DNA of 8,295 nucleotides, taken from Moorena producens 3L. GTDB lineage: Bacteria; Cyanobacteriota; Cyanobacteriia; Cyanobacteriales; Coleofasciculaceae. The stretch lies in assembly GCF_000211815.1 (NCBI RefSeq), contig NZ_GL890826.1, forward strand, positions 1 to 8,295, read 5' to 3'. Both the position numbers and the translations under genes were made by a program. The notes under the pieces are model-generated. The model had not been told where the DNA came from. It saw only the letters and a list, made by a program, of their open reading frames with translations, and searched no databases. This document shows, one piece after another, positions 5,059 to 8,295 of the stretch (the stretch's first letter is position 1; the number at the start of each line of letters is the position of its first letter).

Positions 5059-5078
5059 TATTCTATCGCTATTGAAAC

Positions 5079-6542
5079 ATGACGAATCATAAGACTGACT
5101 GGACCCCAATCATTAAGAAATTTGTGGCGATAGTAGGCAAAAATGGTGTGGTTCAACGTCGTGAAGAATTGTTGACCTATGAATGTGATGGTCTGGCCAG
5201 CTATCGCCAACGACCAGCGGTAGTAGTGCTACCACGCACTACCGAACAAGTCTCAGAGGTGCTTAAGATATGCGATCGCTATTCTATTCCTTGGGTGGCA
5301 CGGGGTGCTGGCACCGGATTATCCGGTGGTGCTCTACCTATAGAAGATGGTGTGTTGATTGTCACTGCCCTAATGAAGGGTATCCTGGACATTGACCTGG
5401 AAAATCAGCGAATTGTAGTACAACCAGGCTTAATCAACAACTGGGTGACCCAAGCGGTAAGTGGTGCGGGTTTCTATTATGCCCCTGATCCCTCCAGTCA
5501 AATTATTTGTTCCATTGGTGGCAATGTGGCTGAGAACTCTGGTGGTGTCCATTGCCTCAAATATGGTGTGACCACTAATCACGTCATGGGGTTAAAATTG
5601 GTTCTTCCGGACGGTTCAATTGTGGATGTAGGGGGATCAGTTCAAGAAATGCCTGGTTACGACCTAACCGGCTTATTTGTTGGTTCCGAAGGCACCTTGG
5701 GGATCGCTACAGAAATTACCCTGCGCATCCTCAAGAGACCAGAATCAATTTGTGTCCTCCTAGCGGACTTTACTAGCATTGAAGCTGCTGGTACTGCAGT
5801 GACTGACATTATTGGTGCTGGGATCATTCCTGCGGGCATGGAAATGATGGATAATCTCAGCATCAATGCGGTAGAGGACGTAGTGGCAACAGGTTGTTAT
5901 CCGAGGGATGCTGGAGCAATATTGCTGGTAGAACTGGATGGCTTAAAGGTAGAAGTGGATACTAATAAACGGCGGGTTGCCCAACTGTGTAAACAGAATG
6001 GGGCAAGAAATATCACGACGGCTAGGGACGAAGAAACCCGCCTGAAATTATGGAAAGGTCGCAAAGCGGCTTTTGCTGCGGCAGGGAAGATTAGCCCCAA
6101 TTATTTCGTCCAAGATGGGGTGATTCCTCGCACTGAGTTAGCGGGTGTTTTGAGGGAGATTGAGGCATTAAGTGAGAAATCTGGGTACACAATAGCTAAC
6201 GTATTCCATGCGGGTGATGGAAATCTACACCCCCTAATCTTGTACGATGAAAAGGTGCCTGGGGCATTAGAAGAGGTAGAAAATGTTGGTGGCGAAATCC
6301 TCAAACTCTGTGTCAAAGCAGGGGGGAGTATATCTGGGGAACATGGGATTGGTGCGGATAAGAACTGTTTTATGCCAGATATGTTCACGTATACGGACTT
6401 GGAAACGATGAAATGGGTTAATCAGGTATTCAATCCCAAGGGTTTAGCCAATCCAGGCAAGGTATTTCCGACACCCCGGACTTGTGGAGAGGCAGCAAAT
6501 GCCGGAAAAACAACGGAATTTGAGTCTATAGAGCGTTTTTAA
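5079..6542 (+). CDS. glcD: Glycolate/D-lactate dehydrogenase FAD subunit (GlcD-like)
   Basis: 487 residues, the usual length of GlcD. Residues 46-220 are the FAD-binding (VAO/PCMH-type) domain: RPAVVVLPRTTEQV, the ARGAGTGLSGGALP loop (74-87), PDPSS (136-140), SIGGNVAENSGGVHCLKYG (145-163) and GSEGTLGI (202-209). The C-terminal oxidase domain (about 225-465) ends with VFHAGDGNLHP (375-385), GGSISGEHGIG (415-425) and FNPKGLANPGKVFP (451-464). H377, H384, E421 and H422 match metal and substrate ligands of related D-2-hydroxyacid dehydrogenases. It should oxidise glycolate, or D-lactate, to the 2-oxoacid with FAD; in cyanobacteria this serves photorespiratory glycolate recovery. No glcE or glcF partner is nearby. 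No Shine-Dalgarno precedes the ATG. A HIP1 octamer lies at 5272-5279. Substrate choice between glycolate and D-lactate cannot be settled here. Confidence 0.93.
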   Translation: MTNHKTDWTPIIKKFVAIVGKNGVVQRREELLTYECDGLASYRQRPAVVVLPRTTEQVSEVLKICDRYSIPWVARGAGTGLSGGALPIEDGVLIVTALMKGILDIDLENQRIVVQPGLINNWVTQAVSGAGFYYAPDPSSQIICSIGGNVAENSGGVHCLKYGVTTNHVMGLKLVLPDGSIVDVGGSVQEMPGYDLTGLFVGSEGTLGIATEITLRILKRPESICVLLADFTSIEAAGTAVTDIIGAGIIPAGMEMMDNLSINAVEDVVATGCYPRDAGAILLVELDGLKVEVDTNKRRVAQLCKQNGARNITTARDEETRLKLWKGRKAAFAAAGKISPNYFVQDGVIPRTELAGVLREIEALSEKSGYTIANVFHAGDGNLHPLILYDEKVPGALEEVENVGGEILKLCVKAGGSISGEHGIGADKNCFMPDMFTYTDLETMKWVNQVFNPKGLANPGKVFPTPRTCGEAANAGKTTEFESIERF

Positions 6543-6553
6543 ACTAAGTTTCG

Positions 6554-6588
6554 TGAGTTCGACATGAGCCTTCGTTATCCAGAACTCA
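6554..6588. terminator. Weak hairpin after glcD
   Basis: TGAGTTC (6554-6560) pairs with GAACTCA (6582-6588) around a 21-nt loop, starting 12 bp after the glcD stop. There is no T-tract. It is the only dyad in the short gap before the insertion sequence and a weak terminator candidate. Confidence 0.25.
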
Positions 6589-6602
6589 ATCCCTTCGCGA
6601 CC

Positions 6603-6630
6603 ATTCAAAATTATCAATTCAAAATTCAAA
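6603..6630. repeat. Heptamer array, ATTCAAA in four registers
   Basis: Four consecutive 7-bp units: ATTCAAA, ATTATCA (degenerate), ATTCAAA, ATTCAAA. This is another period-7 repeat in the gap between glcD and the insertion sequence, unlike the other arrays in sequence. Confidence 0.75.
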
Positions 6631-6649
6631 ACTACCCCATAAATGAATT

Positions 6650-8295
6650 GGGTGTGGCTCTTTTGGAAAGACGTTTGGTCAGGTTTAGAGAGGTATCGGA
6701 AGAGTAGGAGGAGCAGTAATAGAGCAACGAGCTTGAATTAGTCGTTTCATCAAAGGAAGGCCATCTTTGTACAAAGACAAGTGATTACGTTTATGCTCTT
6801 GCTTTAAGTGAAAGGGCCAATACTCTTGCCAATCACCGCTAACATAAAGCGAGCGCAGACGTAAAACCGCCTCAGCACCCATAAGACTCCATCTAGCCCC
6901 GGTAATGTCCATCCTGTCTTTGATTAAGTGACGACAAGCGCCCTCAATAACCCCAGTGGCAATGGGAAGACCAGCTTTCAAGTAATCGTGGTATTTGAGG
7001 TAAGCAGCGTTGTGAGTAAATATCTGGCACACTTATCCACTGGCTGACGTTGTGATGCAGAAAGTTGGCGCTTTGTAGCGCTACCACGCATACCCCCAGC
7101 AACTGTACTCGATTTACCTTCAAGGATCAGCAGTAAACGTTTACTAACCCAAACTTCGGCTTGTTGACTAGTGTCCGAATAGAAGGCAAATGCAGCCTTC
7201 CACAGATACTCAATCACATGAATAATATCCAGGACAATCGTTAACTTGAGATGGTGTTCGCGAGCAAATTTTTTCAAAGCGCGATAATTGTGTCTTGTTA
7301 CCATCGACCAGAGCGCAAAAACGCTTGTGTTGATTGGGGTCGCGGTGTAATGCCTCGTCAAAAGCTTCTTTTATAACAAGTGATGGTTCTTTAACTAAAC
7401 TTGCCCAAACACGCTTACCGATTGGTTTGGGTCGTTTGATTTTTTTGTGTTCTTCTTCTGTGCTGACAATTTGTTGAGGTGTACGAACAAAAGGGTTGAT
7501 GGTATAAACTGAAGCCACTGTTGCCATTCGCTTTGAATTGCGTTTTTCCCCCTTAGTTAATCGTTTATTTAACTTCTTGCTATTTGCCAGCGCTCTTTTT
7601 TGCGTGGGAGCACGTAAGTCTTCTGTAGGCATGACAACACCCTTGCCATCCACACTAATAACTACTATTTCCCCCGTCTCCTTCAATTCAACCGATTGTG
7701 CTTGTTGATGAGCATAGAATTGATCAAAGTCACAAGCACTTTGATCAGCCAATTGTTCAACTTGTCGCTTACCAACTTTTGCGGCTGTTGTTTTCTGTAT
7801 GATTTCGACTGTTTCGCCAAACCCTGAACGAGCTACTTCGACAGCCACTCGCTCTCTCAGTCCGTGGGAGTATTTTTCTACTGGTAGGTTTAACTCGGCA
7901 TCGAGTGGGTTGAGGGAAGTTATTTTTCGTCCACCATAACCGATTCGATTGGCGATGATCGTGCCGAATATTGTTGTCGAGCTTCCTTGTAAATCTCTTC
8001 TTATGGGTTCTCTTGGCTTCGTCGTTACCTAAAGCATTCTCCTTCGATCTCGTCATCACTTCGTCTGTCGAAGTAACCTTGCAGCAGTCGTCTTAATAGT
8101 TCGTATCCGTTTTCAAGCAGTTTACTCTCTAATTCCCCATGTTGTAAACCGCAAACACTATCTGAACCCAGCCAGTCCACTATTTCTTCAAATAGCTCTC
8201 GCGCTTGTGAGAAAAACATGTCTTCATTTGAGATCGATGGTTGCATAGGTCCAAACTTTTCCTGAACTACTGCTGACTTTTTCAGCTGGTCACCC
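6650..8295 (-). mobile_element. ISKra4-family insertion sequence, degenerate; right end at or near the window edge
   Basis: The element is defined by its transposase remnant (6685-8246). Both outer flanks show GGGTG pointing inward: 6650-6654 on the plus strand, and CACCC at 8291-8295 read from the other strand. Just inside, GGAAAGACGTTTGG (6664-6677) resembles the reverse complement of 8251-8262 (GGAAAAGTTTGG). The rest of the ends do not align well, so the boundaries are tentative. The implied length of about 1.65 kb is normal for the family. A target-site duplication cannot be checked because the window stops at the right end. Confidence 0.5.
6685..8246 (-). pseudogene. ISKra4-family DDE transposase, broken by four frameshifts
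   Basis: Five overlapping minus-strand pieces join into one transposase of about 519 residues. The N-terminal part has ARELFEEIVDWL and ELLRRLLQGYFD; the middle has GNDEAKRTHKKR, TIFGTIIANRIGYGGRK and VVISVDGKGVV; then come ALVDGNKTQ, TIVLDIIHVIEYLWKAA, and lastly ATGVIEGACRHLIKDRMDIT. These are ISKra4 hallmarks, with candidate catalytic Asp in ISVDG and VLDIIH and Glu in VIEGACRH. Frame changes: an extra base near 8026-8034, an extra G (minus strand) near 7978, an extra base near 7284 and a lost base near 7016. No nonsense codon interrupts any piece, so decay is recent or some shifts are sequencing errors. The ATG at 8246 is the likely original start. As it stands it cannot make a full transposase. 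Confidence 0.88.

Larger units (their letters stand above)
4557..5078. other. Divergent regulatory region between the acetyltransferase and glcD genes
   Basis: 522 bp without a credible gene. From left to right it holds the 23-bp duplication (4572-4617), a run of nine C (4659-4667), a strong AAGGAGG (4718-4724) with only tiny ORFs after it, the nested inverted-repeat element (4830-4920) and the 40-bp duplication (4979-5058) that ends 20 bp before the glcD start. Promoters for both genes must lie here. A TATTCT at about 5059-5064 could be a -10 for glcD, but no -35 is convincing. Confidence 0.7.

Noticed and set aside
5657..6388. Minus-strand ORFs inside the glcD-like gene
   Set aside because: They lie opposite a full-length gene with complete family motifs and have no recognisable features of their own.

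Overview
The window looks like chromosomal DNA of a filamentous cyanobacterium. The reasons are a DUF2605/DUF2973 gene pair (families I know only from cyanobacteria), HIP1 octamers (GCGATCGC at 501-508 and 5272-5279), several tandem heptamer arrays of the STRR kind described in filamentous cyanobacteria, a photorespiratory-type glycolate dehydrogenase subunit, and a decayed ISKra4-family insertion sequence. A large, repeat-rich genome of the Moorena/Lyngbya type would fit, but the genus is only a guess.

Layout. 1-417 is non-coding and dominated by two heptamer arrays and a 15-bp inverted repeat. 418-1251 holds two small plus-strand genes, a soluble DUF2605 protein and a one-helix membrane DUF2973 protein, probably co-transcribed. 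Converging on them from the minus strand is a gene (2357 down to 1449) for a membrane-anchored coiled-coil protein that ends in an apparent H-type lectin domain. Upstream of it on the same strand is an unrecognised 193-residue protein (3340 down to 2759). A 559-bp gap (3341-3899) contains three closely spaced RNA-type hairpins. A GNAT acetyltransferase (4556 down to 3900) and a glcD-like FAD oxidase (5079-6542) are divergent around a 522-bp region. That region has a different tandem duplication beside each start codon and, between them, a nested inverted-repeat element. The right end (about 6650-8295) is the ISKra4-family element, whose transposase is split by four frameshifts but contains no other stops.

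How the genes relate. Only the DUF2605-DUF2973 pair looks like a functional unit. GlcD would oxidise glycolate or D-lactate to the 2-oxoacid. No GlcE/GlcF-type partner is present, and the acetyltransferase is linked to glcD only by sharing its upstream region. I see no defence system, CRISPR array, biosynthetic cluster, tRNA or rRNA. The most interesting items are the lectin-tipped membrane protein, the hairpin cluster at 3477-3638, the nested structure at 4830-4920, and the recurrence of period-7 repeats with different sequences.
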